From Viridothelium virens (taxonomy: Eukaryota > Ascomycota > Dothideomycetes > Trypetheliales > Trypetheliaceae), in assembly GCA_010094025.1 (NCBI GenBank), contig ML991814.1, forward strand, positions 62,001 to 126,000: a stretch of 64,000 nucleotides of DNA, given 5' to 3'. The notes beneath the pieces are model-generated. The model worked only from the letters and a program-made list of their open reading frames with translations. It had not been told where the DNA came from and did no database searches. Below are positions 53,844 through 64,000 of the stretch, one piece after another. The position numbers and the translations under genes are program-made. Within the stretch, counting starts at the first letter, position 1; each line of letters opens with the position of its first letter.

Positions 53844-55985
53844 ATGGCAGAGTCTACCAAGGCCGACGGGATTCCGGGGGAAGGAGGCGTTCCCAAGGAC
53901 GATTCAATCGTAAAGGGAGAAAGTTCACAGTCCAATGGCACAGTAGCGGAGGTGTCCAAGAAGGCAGCAAAAAAGGCGGCCAAGAAAGCTGAAAAAGCAG
54001 AAAAGAAGCAAGAGCATCTAGCGACAAGGCCGAAAGAGACTGTTACTGCACCGAAGCAGAGCAAGCCGAAAGAGGATGCAGCTATAGACGATCCAGATGC
54101 TATCTTCCGAGAAGGGTTCCTGAAGAGGGTGCATGCCGAAAAACCTCGTCCAGTCCGCACACGATTCCCACCCGAACCTAACGGATACCTGCACGTAGGC
54201 AATCCAGAGAACCACATCGGTCTATGACTCAGATTTCTGACTGCAACCATAGATCGGTCATGCAAAGGCGATTGGCGTCAATTTCGGTTTCGCAAAGTAT
54301 CACAATGGGATTTGCTTCCTTCGATTCGACGACACGAACCCACAGAAGGAAGAGGAGAAATACTTTACCTCCATTCAGGAGATGGTCAAATGGCTCGGCT
54401 TTGGTCCGAATTTACACAAGGTCACCTACAGCAGTGACCACTTCGATCGACTATACGAATTGGCTGAGGAAATGATACGGCGAGATAAAGCCTATGTTTG
54501 CCACTGCACAAAAGACGAAGTCAACCTAGGACGGGGTGGAAAGGATAATAGAGGAGAGCGCTTTGCATGTGCCCACAGAAGCCGACCAACCGAAGAATCT
54601 CTTGCAGAATTTCGGGCAATGAGGGACGGGAAGTACGGACCAGGCGAAGCACATCTGCGAATGAAACAGGACTTCACCAATGGAAACCCTCAGATGTGGG
54701 ATTTGGCAGCTTACCGTGTGGTCAAAGAAAACCATCACTATCGAACAGGTGACAAATGGAGGATTTATCCTACGTACGACTTTACGCGCAAGTATTCCCC
54801 AAGACCAAGTCAAAAGCACCCTATTGAACGTGTCTACTGACCTAACAAACAGATTGTTTGTGCGATAGCTTTGAGGAAATCTCGCATTCGCTATGTACTA
54901 CGGAATTCGTGCTGTCACGAACATCATATGACTGGTTACTGGAGCAGCTGGATTTTAAAATACCTAACTCAGAAGAGAGAGGTCCTATGCAGCGAGAGTA
55001 TGGTCGGCTCAACGTCGAAGGCACAATTCTTTCCAAGAGGAGAATAGAAAAGCTTGTCAAGGGCTTCAAAGCGCCTTCACGGGATATTCCATCCGTAGTC
55101 AGGGACTGGGACGATCCCCGACTGTACACGCTCGTAGCGATCCGACGACGTGGTGTACCTCCCGGTGCTCTCCTTCATTTCGTTGGAGAGCTAGGAGTGA
55201 CTACGGCAGATACCAGCATCCAGGTTGTAAGATTTGAGCACAGTGTACGAAAGTACCTCGAACGTACCGTCCCTCGTCTGCTGGTTGTTCTGGATCCCGT
55301 CAAAGTTGTCATCGAGAATTTACCTAACGATTACGCGGAGGAATTGGATGTTCCCTTCCACCCCAAGGATCCAAATGTTGGCTCACACAAGGTTGCGCTC
55401 ACAAAGACGGTATATATTGAACGCGATGATTTTCGTGAGGAAGACGACCCAAACTTTTTCCGGCTTGCGCCGGGTAAGTGGGTGGGTTTGCTATATGCCA
55501 AATATCCTATCAAAGCCGAATCTTTTGTCAAGGATTCCAGCACCGGTCTCGTCACGGAAATTAAAGCCACGTATGGAGATGCGGACTGTCCAAAGCCGAA
55601 GGCGCGGATCCATTGGGTCGGTGATTCGGCGTCAGGCAAGACTTTTGAGGCAGAAGCCCGTGTGTTTAACTCCTTATTCAAGGCACAGAATCCAAATGCG
55701 CTGGACTGGGAAAATGGAGGCTACTACGATAGCGTAAACCCTGAGAGCGAAGTCATCTATCCGAACGCTTTGATTGAATGCGGCTTTGATGAGATCCGAA
55801 GAAGGGCACCATGGCCAGCTGAGGCCGGCGAGGCCCAAATAGAGGGAACTGCAGCTGCTCCGTATACGATCAGGTTCCAGGGCCTACGGACTGGTTACTT
55901 CTGTGTCGACGTGGACTCGACTGATGCGAAGGTGGTATTGAACAGGATAGTGACGCTAAAGGAGGATGAAGGGAAGAAATCATGA
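53844..55985 (+). CDS. GLN4: Glutaminyl-tRNA synthetase, cytosolic
   Basis: Charges tRNA-Gln in cytosolic translation. Three exons (53844-54194, 54253-54787, 54853-55985) give 672 residues. After a Lys/Ala-rich N-terminal helix ([17 protein letters not shown]), the class I signature follows as [17 protein letters not shown], then [34 protein letters not shown] and [16 protein letters not shown]. The second intron begins GCAAGT at 54788 and ends CAAACAG, a GC-AG intron; only this joins YPTYDFT to [14 protein letters not shown]. Then come [13 protein letters not shown], the KMSKS-type loop [14 protein letters not shown] and the two beta-barrel anticodon-binding domains up to [11 protein letters not shown]. 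Typical eukaryotic enzymes are longer at the N terminus (about 800 residues); this one lacks most of that extension, as in many fungi. Confidence 0.95.
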
Positions 55986-56528
55986 GTGTCCGGGGACAGG
56001 TAGTCCATATTGTTCATTTCGGCGTTGACGCGATATACCAGGATGAAGCATGATGGTGAATGGGTCATGCATGCCACTGAGGATTCCTCTTACTACAAAT
56101 GGCCAGGACGAATAGTAGATTAGCCTAAAAGAACTAAATTTGCTGATTTCCTTCGGAGGTATCTCGATTGCCTCTGCCATAGTACATGATGTCGTTGCTC
56201 TTAGATGGGCAAAGAATGGAGTCCGCCAAGATAGCCCCAGAGAATCAAGCTCAAGCCGGCCTCAACGTGCAGATTCTTTACCTCAATAACCGTTCTTTTG
56301 GTTCCGTAGACTTATGAGAATCTATCTGTGTTCTAGGCATCGCGATCTCCTTAAGGCCCTTTTTCACCGCGAGGTTGGCAGGGCTAGTGTCTCCGGTTTG
56401 AAGTAGGCCGGTACCGTGACAATCTTTTGCCTACCCGGCATCAACGACAACGCCTGTGTAGAGTGTACAATAAAGAGAATCCGAGATATGGTACGCAAAA
56501 GTGGTCAGAGTAAGTTCCCGCCTGCTGC
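55986..56528. other. Spacer without recognised gene
   Basis: 3' flanks of the GlnRS and Zn2Cys6 genes, which converge here. Nothing is seen. Confidence 0.35.
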
Positions 56529-57680
56529 TTAGAGGTATAACCAGATGCTACTGCTGTGATCCGCAGCCCTCAACAACTCATGGCGCTCAACAAACTCCTT
56601 GCTTTTGCATGCGACGAGTAACAGTGTCTCGAAAGGACCAAATTCTTGAACATCGCCTCGTTGCCACATATCAGTAAATTCTCGGTAGCCCGTAAGCGCG
56701 GATGATGATTCGTTATTGGTACATAAGTGCCAGGCATACGGCCCAGGAGCGTCCCATAGATGTGACCGCACGTCAAACGGTAAGGCTTCAACAAAGAGCG
56801 TATGAACGAAGTAGCCTTGTTTAAACTGGGCATAATGTCCAAGTACCATGTGAGCAGAGAGGATGGCACGTCGGACGCTTTCCGCTAGTATCCATGCTTG
56901 CCGTTGGCTTAAGGAATTAGGAAGATGTGGCGGCGCCCCATCCCACATCTTCATCGTACAACGCAGCAATTGATTGCTCAGAGCATCTGCCAAAGGCCGC
57001 TCTGTATGACCAGATCCTAATAGTGGGATGAGTATGAGCATCAGTGCATGAGTCGAAGCGAGCAGCTCCCAAAGCGATTGTGCTTTCTTTGATTGATCTA
57101 GAATGTCGTAGCTACTACTAGCAAAAGACTTTCGAAACAGCATTTGTTGGCCTTGATCTGAGCTTGTGTGAATATTCATGTGGGCCCTGCATGCTACAAG
57201 TGCATCCTTGAGCTGTTTGGGAGTTCCGGTTTCATACAGATTTGCGTGGATGAACGGAGCTCTACCATTGCGAGCAAAGCTAGCCACGAAACCCCTCAAA
57301 TGGCCCCATATGTAATCAGAAGTGGCTTCATCCAGAGCTAGCCTAACTTCGGGAGAAGAAGGACCAAGGAGAACCCATAAGGATATGGGTTGGTAAGCCA
57401 GGGCCATCATTGTTGGGAGATCCCTTGCTTCCGGAACGTCTGTATTATTCAGAGGCACAAAATCACTGACTTTGCGACTACAATCACGAGGTATTTCCGA
57501 AGCATTTATACTCCTTCGCTGTATAAGTTTCGTATTTGCCCTTGTCAACGGTTCATTGTCGTAGAAACATTCGAAACCTCTGGCTACACATCGAGAGCAT
57601 TTCGGCCACGAAAAATCGCATTTCCTTTTCGAATGAGCGCAGCCTCTGCATGTCCTTCGTAGCGAAAGTCTTTTCGACAT
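56529..57680 (-). CDS. Zn2Cys6 fungal transcription regulator
   Basis: DNA-binding fungal regulator. 383 residues. The zinc cluster is at residues 10-37, with spacing C-x2-C-x6-C-x6-C-x2-C-x6-C, beginning TCRGCAHSKRKC; it is followed by a Ser/Arg linker. The remainder (ALAYQPISLWVLLGPSSPEV, EATSDYIWGHLRGFVASFAR, ALVACRAHMNIHTSSDQG, ESVRRAILSAHMVLGHYAQF, DAPGPYAWHLC) is a short helical region of the DUF3468-like or pathway-regulator type, not the longer MHR domain. The end is DHSSSIWLYL. The gene is divergent from the NmrA-like reductase gene 592 bp away; this often marks a regulator-target pair, but that is inference. An undetected intron is possible. Confidence 0.82.
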   Translation of the reverse strand: MSKRLSLRRTCRGCAHSKRKCDFSWPKCSRCVARGFECFYDNEPLTRANTKLIQRRSINASEIPRDCSRKVSDFVPLNNTDVPEARDLPTMMALAYQPISLWVLLGPSSPEVRLALDEATSDYIWGHLRGFVASFARNGRAPFIHANLYETGTPKQLKDALVACRAHMNIHTSSDQGQQMLFRKSFASSSYDILDQSKKAQSLWELLASTHALMLILIPLLGSGHTERPLADALSNQLLRCTMKMWDGAPPHLPNSLSQRQAWILAESVRRAILSAHMVLGHYAQFKQGYFVHTLFVEALPFDVRSHLWDAPGPYAWHLCTNNESSSALTGYREFTDMWQRGDVQEFGPFETLLLVACKSKEFVERHELLRAADHSSSIWLYL

Positions 57681-58272
57681 CGGAGAGAGTTCAATACAAA
57701 GGCCGTTCTTTGGATCAGTATATATTAGACAGCTGCTGAAGGTGAGCAGTTTGAACTGTGGCGATCCGACAAGAGTTTAACTTCCGCAAATTGTTACGAA
57801 AAGTAGCGGCGGTTCGATGATACGGTAGTTCTCTGGTAGTGATCGACTAGTTTGGTTATCGTATTGATGTTGGTGCAGAGATGACTCATTATTTTGACGG
57901 CTTGTCCGAAACGTCAGGCCCGCCATTTACGTCCGTAAGATGCAGAGCAGTCCACAAAATCGGCTATGTGGATCAGTCGAGGCGAGAGGATGTTGAATAT
58001 AGGTCTGATCCTTGCTGGTCTATTCTATTATCCAATTCTCAGCCCAAGCCCGAAAATGTATTAGTCTCCGCAAAGGTCGGAGGTTGTTAGAAGATACAGA
58101 ATTTCAGAATGTGGTTCGGATTGCAGAATCTCCAAATTATAAAAGGCCGTAGATGGGACTGATCTCGTATGTCTGTATTCACAGATCTATCCGAAACTTT
58201 GATCAAGAGGTCGAGTCACCAGCCAGGAGAGAGAAGCCACGATTCTCACTAAATAGCCGTATCCTGAGAGAC
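57681..58272. other. Bidirectional spacer between regulator and reductase
   Basis: 592 bp between divergent starts. Clear Zn2Cys6-type CGG triplets are not paired in an obvious way. The short plus frame at 57881-58090 has no motif. Confidence 0.4.
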
Positions 58273-59345
58273 ATGTCAAATCAAATAGAAAAGGTTATTG
58301 TTATTGGGGTAAGTCAACACAATCAACACAATAGCACGCATACCTAACAGCTCGTAGGGCGGTGGTAATATAGGGCCGTTCATTATTGATGAGCTCCAGA
58401 ATGCCGGTTTTGAGGTAGCGGTCCTTAGTCGGACATCTTCGAGCTCGGTATTTCCTCCAAACGTGGTGGTACATAGGACAAATTATGGCGAGGCATCTCT
58501 AATCGAGATTTTCCGAGGCTTTGATGCTGTGGTTTCTGCTGTGGCTACCTTCAGCACCGACCAACAAAAGACAATTATCGATGCAGCTGTCCATGCAGGC
58601 ATAAAGAGATTTCTTCCCAGCGAATATGGCATCGACAGCTCTCTATCTCAATTTGCAGAGGCTCTTTCTTTCGAATCTGTGAAAAAGCAAGAGACTGTTG
58701 AATATCTCAAAGGAAAGGAAAGCACGCAGATGAGTTGGACTGCACTGTGCGTGGGTGCCTTTTTTGACTGGGTAAGTAGCCTCGAAGTGTCTATTCGCGG
58801 CGGCCGTGACACGAAAGTGGTTCAAATTCATGGAATCGAAGTGCTAAGTTCAGCTCTTACAGGTTCTTAAAGTCGGCGGTGGGCTTATGGGTTGGGACAT
58901 TCCGGCGCGGAAAGCTACCATCTACGATTCCGGCAACCAGCCATATGAAGCCACAAATGTCCGACAGATAGGGCGCGCGGTAGCCGGTATCTTGAAACAT
59001 CCAAAAGAGACCGAGAATAAGTACGTGTATGTGAACTCTTTCACCCTAACTCAAAACCAGGTCTTAGCGGCGATCGAGAGGGAGAGCGGTGAAAGGTTCC
59101 AAGTAACACGGATGACAACAACGGAGCTGCGCGATGAAGGATATCGAAATGTAGAGGAAGGCAACCTCGGTCTGGGGTTTCCGCAGGTTGTTTCATCTGC
59201 AATCTACGGTTATGGAGGACTGAACAACTTCAGCGCAAGCAAGGAACTCGCGAACGCTCTGTTGCAGTTGCCGGAAGAGAGATTGGAGGAGACAATAGAG
59301 GAGGTTCTCAAAGAAAGAGATGTACCTTTGCAGAGGAGGACGTGA
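58273..59345 (+). CDS. NmrA-like / isoflavone reductase-like NAD(P)-dependent protein
   Basis: SDR-type proteins of this group reduce phenolic or other secondary compounds, or sense NAD(P). Three exons (58273-58308, 58358-58771, 58863-59345) give 310 residues. The first intron (donor GTAAGT, acceptor TCGTAG) joins VIVIG to GGGNIGPFIIDELQNAGFEV, the dinucleotide-binding GxxGxxG motif; the second (GTAAGT, acceptor TTACAG) joins FFDW to VLKVGGGLMGWDIPAR. Other landmarks are FDAVVSAVATFSTDQQKTII, AGIKRFLPSEYGID (family motif), ENKYVYVNSFTLTQNQVLAA and PEERLEETIEEVLKERD. The catalytic Lys of true isoflavone reductases is not evident, so the substrate is unknown. The gene is divergent from the Zn2Cys6 regulator. 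Confidence 0.88.
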
Positions 59346-60654
59346 TGTTCCCAAACCCGCTGTGGTGGAGCGCTCTTGGAATTACTACGTAGAAGCGTCA
59401 TGCCAAACACAGGAACACGGAATGATATTCAATGAACCAGAAAGTCAGATCTGGTCTTTGGAAGCTGATTTATTGGAAGCTCTGTCAATCGCAGGTGTGA
59501 AAGCGGGGAATTTATGGAAGTCGAAACGTCATGAGGTCTTTGGCCGGAGAGACTGTACATATCAACCTAAGTGTACCTGATAAGCCCGACATTGTGGTGC
59601 GCAACAATGCCGTGAAAAGTTTTGGCATGCTGTCTCGTAGTTGAGGATGCAATTAACGGAGAGATGTCGAGCGAACAAACGTCACAGCCGTGTACAGTTT
59701 GCCAAAGTGGCTAATCGACGAGAGAATTTGGTATTACCGTACTTTCATCTCTGTTCTGACCAGCAATGACATCGCGAGTACCGCAGGGGCATATTTTTCA
59801 GGCCGACAACATGAGTGATCCGGTGATCAATTGCATGATGGTGTAAGAGATGGCAAACTGTAGATCACCGGTCACTTTTAGTGAAGTGGTTTGCGTAAAG
59901 GACGCGCTTCATCTAAAACGCTTCATGCTGTAGTCATTCGAGTCCTGGCTTGAAGTAGAAGTGCAAAGAGATTTTTGAAGGCACAAGTCTGCACAGAAGT
60001 ACTCCGTATCCGTTTCCGTACTGTACGGAGTACTTGCAGGTCACTGAAGTCGCGTCCTCAGTCGTGATTGCTCCGCTACTTGCTCCGTGCGCTACTACGA
60101 TAGTCGTAAAGCTTTGGCCAACAAAGCGGCCACTCCCAGCCCCAGCATTCCCAGACTCACCGGCGAACCTTGAATACTTTTTGCTTGGGGGGCTGCAGTA
60201 TAATTGGAACTTCTACAGTAAGATAGGTATCTCAATAGGGCACAAGTAGCTTTGTGAAATCAATCCAAAAGCCACGTAACCATACAACCTTTAATCTAAT
60301 ACTTCGCATGTCTATAGCACAGGCCGTTGTACTGAAAGTCCACTCTGTCGTGGCTTGATGGTCATTCGTTGACCGCGAATCTGCTCAAATGCTTTGGTGG
60401 AAAGAATTTGCTGACGACAGAAAATTATCTTTGGAGCCGAGACATAATACATGTTTGCACAAGCATTTCCCTTCCCGTCTAGATGTCCAGAGCACCAAAC
60501 ACCTCGCAATGCACATGCCAAACTCTAAAACCGAAATCCACACCGCGCATGATCTAAAGATGCCACTCCGCGAATTTTCTATCTGCGTAATCGTACACGA
60601 CCGATCGTTCTCGGCTCAGACCTTTCCAGAAGCAAAACGTAATCCGGACAACCC
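59346..60654. other. Spacer without recognised gene
   Basis: Includes ACTCCGTATCCGTTTCCGT and CTGTACGGAGTAC near 60000-60035, the same dyad family as at 49080. No gene is seen; the 71-residue frame at 60034-60249 is motif-free. Confidence 0.35.
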
Positions 60655-61971
60655 CTAGTCGTCCTCGCTCTGTACCAAGGGATGGTTTTCAAACCACCTT
60701 AAGAAGGTCTGATACAGCACTAACATGGTCCCACTCTGCACGCTTGTCCATACAGCGCGTGGACCCACGCCTCGAAACCAGCCCGCGAAGCCTTCTGTCC
60801 GGTAGATGATTCTCAATCCCTCAATCGTCGACGCTGTGTCCAATGTGACAGCCTCATGCGGCTTCAGCGTCGTCGAAGGTGAGCTGGTCGAAATCACCCG
60901 ATGTGTCGCCTTCTGGAGTGTATGTTGTGTCGAGGCGGTGGCATGGCTTGTCTCGGATGATGCAGGTATAGCATTGTGGCGTGCTCCCGGCGAAGGGGTA
61001 GAACCATGGATAGGAGAAGTAGCGACAGTAGCGGTGGGTTTAAGGTCCGGGTCGACCTGCGTTTGAAGCCGCGTTTTGACGACGTCGAGAGGGCACGTGA
61101 TGACGCCCGCCATGCCGCCTGCGGTGGCACCGGTGAAGATTTCGAGGGGTAGGCCGATGTCGCGGGATCCAATGAAGGCTTTGGCGAGCTTCTGTTCCTG
61201 CTCGTAGAAGGCGAATTGGAGGCCCGAGAAGGGGATATCGCGCCAGAGAGTCGCTCTGTACCCATGAAAAAGCGCAGAAACGCCCTCAGTCTTTGAGATG
61301 ACACGGATAGCATGGAGGGTGGAGCGGTAATTGTAGCCAGAGCTGAAGAAGGGATTGTTGTACCGGCCTTGGAGCTGAAGACGGGTTTTGAGGACTTCGG
61401 AAGGAACGTAGACGGGGGATGCAGCGAGGTCGGCGACGAAGCCTGCGGACAGATAGGAGACCCATGGCATGATACCGGCATCGATCATGAGGCGCTTACT
61501 CCATTCGTAGGTGCCGAAGAAGATGACGGTGCCTGAAAATGAGCCGAGAAAGGCGGGAGTCACACCGCCGTATAGTCCTCTGCGAATGCCTTCTTGCCGC
61601 CAAATGGTATAGTAGGTGTTGCCCATGGAGGTGTATTTCGGTGGCATATGGGGGTCGCCCTGTTGACGAGTCTTGACAGTATCCAAAGAATGCATAAGCA
61701 TGTCGCCCGTGGTTCCTCCAAATCCACCTGCAAGCATTGCCTGGTAGAACATCAATATTTCTGCTTACTTCTCTCAAGAATCTGATATTGTTCTCACATG
61801 CAAATATGGTGGCCTCGCAGCCTCTATATCCGTGGTCGTAGCATCCATGACTGTCTCTTCTCCTCTTGGCCATACGTCGGCGGTAGCGAAAGCCTCCCCA
61901 TGCTCGCTGACAGTGGTCTTTTCTGAAGGTCCTGAGGAAAACAGGTAATTCGTGATACGAGCGAAGACCAT
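60655..61971 (-). CDS. MME1: Mitochondrial carrier, Mme1/YMR166C-like
   Basis: Inner-membrane carrier; the yeast relative exports magnesium from mitochondria. Exons 61971-61798 and 61740-60655 around a 57-base intron (donor GTGAGA, acceptor CTACCAG) give 419 residues and join PPYLH to AMLAGGFGGTTGDMLMHSLD. The three carrier signatures are HSLDTVKTR (Ser in place of the usual Pro), PSEVLKTRLQLQGRYNNPFF and PLDVVKTRLQ. YNNPFF...SGYNYRSTL is shared with the yeast protein as I recall it. A polar Ser/Thr/His-rich insert (about residues 300-360, ASSETSHATASTQHT) lies in the third repeat. The Met at 61971 is the best start; longer in-frame starts to 62172 lack support. Confidence 0.82.
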
Positions 61972-62429
61972 GAAGGTCGGGGAATCCTCACGCCTTACCC
62001 CAGGCAGGAGGGAAGTGAGGGCGGGCCTGGCGCTTTGGATATTGGACTTTTCGGGGGTTTTGGGGAATGACAATGATGGCTGAAGCAGAAAACCCAAGAA
62101 ATCACATTTAGTGTCATCCCGTGGAATCCCTGTCCGGTACCGAGCAGGGTGGTCCAAGCGCCCCGCGATCAAGTTGCATCACCTCCCACCCTCCATTAAG
62201 CGTGCCCAAACTGGCTAGCAACTGTTTACATCTCAGGTCTTCTCTTCAACCACCCCCCAGCCACCGCGTTTTGTTTATAGCCCCGCCACTTCTTTTCTCA
62301 TCTGCTCTTCTCGTCTCATCTCCGCATTCGCATTCCTCCTAGGTCTTATACACCTTGCATAGTCATTCTCTCATTGCGCATTATTGCATTTCGAAGAGAT
62401 ACATACTACTACTTACCACTATCACCACC
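61972..62429. other. Bidirectional spacer
   Basis: 458 bp between the divergent carrier and SAP-like genes. No motif noted. Confidence 0.4.
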
Positions 62430-63585
62430 ATGTCGGCTTGGCTTCGTCGGCAAAATAAAGGCGATTTGCAGCATCTGGCGGATGAATCAGGCTTCAGTGT
62501 GTAAGATGCGATCGCATACTATTCGAGAGCTTGGAACTGCGACTAACAGTAATATGCTCTAGGCCTGACACAATTCGCAAGAACGAGCTAGCCGATGCAT
62601 TAGACAAACACCTTCAAGGCAACGCGTCGCATCTGTCTTCGAAACCCTCACTTTCAGATTACTATGGTCGCAGCTCATCGCCCGTGAAGAAGGAACCAGG
62701 AAATGGCGCGAAGGCTCCTGCTGCCGACGAAACGGACATAAAAGTGCCCAAAAAGCCCGGCCGCAGAAAAACGATCAAAGAGGAAGATCTCGAGACAACG
62801 TATGTGATTTCCTGCGCCGACATGTGTCAACGTTCATGCACCTCTTCATCAATCACGCCAGCAAACGTGTACTAATATTTACCAGAGGCGAATCTTCGTC
62901 TCCAACAACCGCTCTGGCGACGCGCACACCACGTGCTGTCCAACAAATTGCTGAGCGCGTTCCCCTCCCGGCTTCTCCTGCACAGATGGCGGATATCATC
63001 GATAGACAATCGACCGCGATTCAGGCTAGAGTCAATGCGTTATGGGAGAAATCGGGTCTCGTTGAGGGGATTGAAAACCTCCGAGACGGGCTCAGCTCCG
63101 TCGATGCCGTTGGGACTTTGATCGCCCTTAACGAAGGACTGTCTCTAAGCCGGACTACTATGCCTTTGAAGCATGCGTTTGATATACCCGCTAGCGACCT
63201 CCTCCGAACGCCCAGAATAGCGGTCAGCCTCCCGGACCTCTTTCAGTTAGTGACACCACACTTCTGGTACACTTCACTTGTGTGGGGTACATCCACTCTG
63301 GCACTTCCTCTACTTTTCGCCTACTTCATCAATTTCACTATCAAAGCCAGGCCAACACAGCCATCGAGACGATTGCAATATCAAGTTGACCCTCTCGTCT
63401 TCCATCTCTCCAAGTTTGTCGTGACTCTGACCGTCTACTGGGGAAGTAGTCGATTCTTTGGTATCATCTCCGACGAGGTCGTAAAGGACATCAACGAGCA
63501 CATCCTAGGCGGACCTTCTGGGATGCTTACAGGTGCCTTAATTGGAGTCATCACCGCTATCTACGAGGCCATATTGAGGAAATAG
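62430..63585 (+). CDS. SAP-like N-terminus protein with three C-terminal membrane segments, unknown
   Basis: Unknown. Three exons (62430-62500, 62563-62799, 62886-63585) give 335 residues; donors GTAAGA and GTATGT, acceptors CTCTAG and TACCAG, phases close. The N-terminal part (WLRRQNKGDLQHLADESGFS, then TIRKNELADALDKHLQGN) looks like a SAP/LEM-type helix-extended-loop-helix module that in other proteins binds DNA or chromatin. A Lys/Pro-rich linker (KVPKKPGRRKTIKEED) follows. The C-terminal 130 residues carry SLVWGTSTLALPLLFAYFIN, FVVTLTVYWGSSRFFGIISD and MLTGALIGVITAIYEAIL, three hydrophobic segments. The layout could fit a nuclear-envelope protein tethering chromatin, but this is inference. 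Confidence 0.72.
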
Positions 63586-64000
63586 TGAGCATCTGCGCAA
63601 TATCAAATGTTAAAAAAATCTGAAATGTCAATTAATGTTTATGTGGAATCTCAGGGCTTCATGTTTCAATTTGGGGGTTGCGGTCTTCTCTGCGTGGGTC
63701 GGCTGTACATGGGATAGGTGCCGCATGTGCAGAAAGCCAGGGCGAAGCTGGCGTTTGAGGCGCAAAGCAGATACCACGACTCAGTCACTATGATGAGGAT
63801 TCTACGTTTTTGGATCGGGAGTTCAGTCGCTTGTACACATCTTACGTATCTGTAGAAAACGAACGCTTTTCCATCCCTTTGATTTGTTGCCGTTGGCAAC
63901 AGAGCATTGTCCTAAAACGAGCAGGGAGCTTGTGATAGTTCTCAGACGTTGATGGATTCCAGCCACCAGTGACAAAAATTGCCACTCGCCAAAATATGAA
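63586..64000. other. Spacer to right window edge
   Basis: 3' flank of the preceding gene; nothing recognised. The minus frame at 63666-63899 is motif-free. Confidence 0.35.

Noticed and set aside
1-64000. Search for tRNA, rRNA, CRISPR and bacterial-style operons
   Set aside because: No cloverleaf with a clear T-loop, no rRNA blocks and no spaced direct-repeat arrays were found by eye; CRISPR is not expected in a fungal nuclear genome.
1-64000. Secondary metabolite cluster
   Set aside because: A P450, a methyltransferase, an MDR enzyme, an NmrA-like protein and a Zn2Cys6 regulator are present, but they are scattered over 60 kb among housekeeping genes with no polyketide, peptide or terpene synthase.

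Overview
The window is nuclear DNA of a filamentous ascomycete (Pezizomycotina). The signs are short introns of about 49-114 bases with GTAAGT-type donors and CTAAC-like branch points, genes on both strands with long spacers and no operons, and typical filamentous-fungal families (Zn2Cys6 regulator, HeLo domain, GLEYA domain, NmrA-like reductase, large GPI-type wall protein). I cannot fix the class from sequence alone. All functions below rest on motif and family recognition; no database search was run.

Layout. 1-430: 3' end of a Rab5-effector gene (Pep7/Vac1/rabenosyn type). 0.9-6.3 kb: a decaying accessory stretch with a CYP52-like P450 pseudogene, a frameshifted TPR gene, a truncated BTB copy, a TA-flanked inverted-repeat element (MITE-like) and one intact BTB gene. 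7.7-9.7 kb: membrane-anchored tripeptidyl-aminopeptidase-like hydrolase. 9.7-13 kb: gene-poor, with several low-complexity and tandem repeats. 13-14 kb: MDR oxidoreductase. 15.5-19 kb: a GLEYA-domain secreted protein and a single-pass surface protein. 20.5-25.6 kb: GLTP lipid-transfer protein, tartrate/D-malate-type dehydrogenase, mitochondrial inner membrane peptidase subunit 2 and a secreted beta-propeller. 26.7-31.1 kb: a small acidic-tailed unknown and a 1,075-residue repeat-rich wall protein. 32-38 kb: pirin, ferroportin-family transporter and a second single-pass surface protein. 38.5-41.5 kb: a polytopic unknown and a methyltransferase-fold protein. 42-44.7 kb: a HeLo (HET-S-like) cell-death gene with tandem amyloid-like repeats, facing away from an unknown gene. 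45.3-47.1 kb: secreted Cys-rich unknown. 48.1-49 kb: macro-domain protein. 49.3-56 kb: housekeeping block with P5A ATPase Spf1 and glutaminyl-tRNA synthetase in head-to-head orientation. 56.5-59.3 kb: Zn2Cys6 regulator divergent from an NmrA/isoflavone-reductase-like gene. 60.6-63.6 kb: mitochondrial carrier (Mme1-like) and a SAP-like, three-TM unknown.

The genes do not form one pathway. Three threads stand out: cell-surface proteins (GLEYA protein, two single-pass Cys-rich proteins, the GPI-type repeat protein, the secreted Cys-rich unknown); mitochondrial, ER and translation housekeeping genes (Imp2, Mme1, Spf1, GlnRS); and a self-recognition or cell-death locus at 42-44.7 kb, the most interesting part of the window. 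Two gene models have unusual structure: the Spf1 start codon is split by an intron, and GlnRS contains a GC-AG intron.
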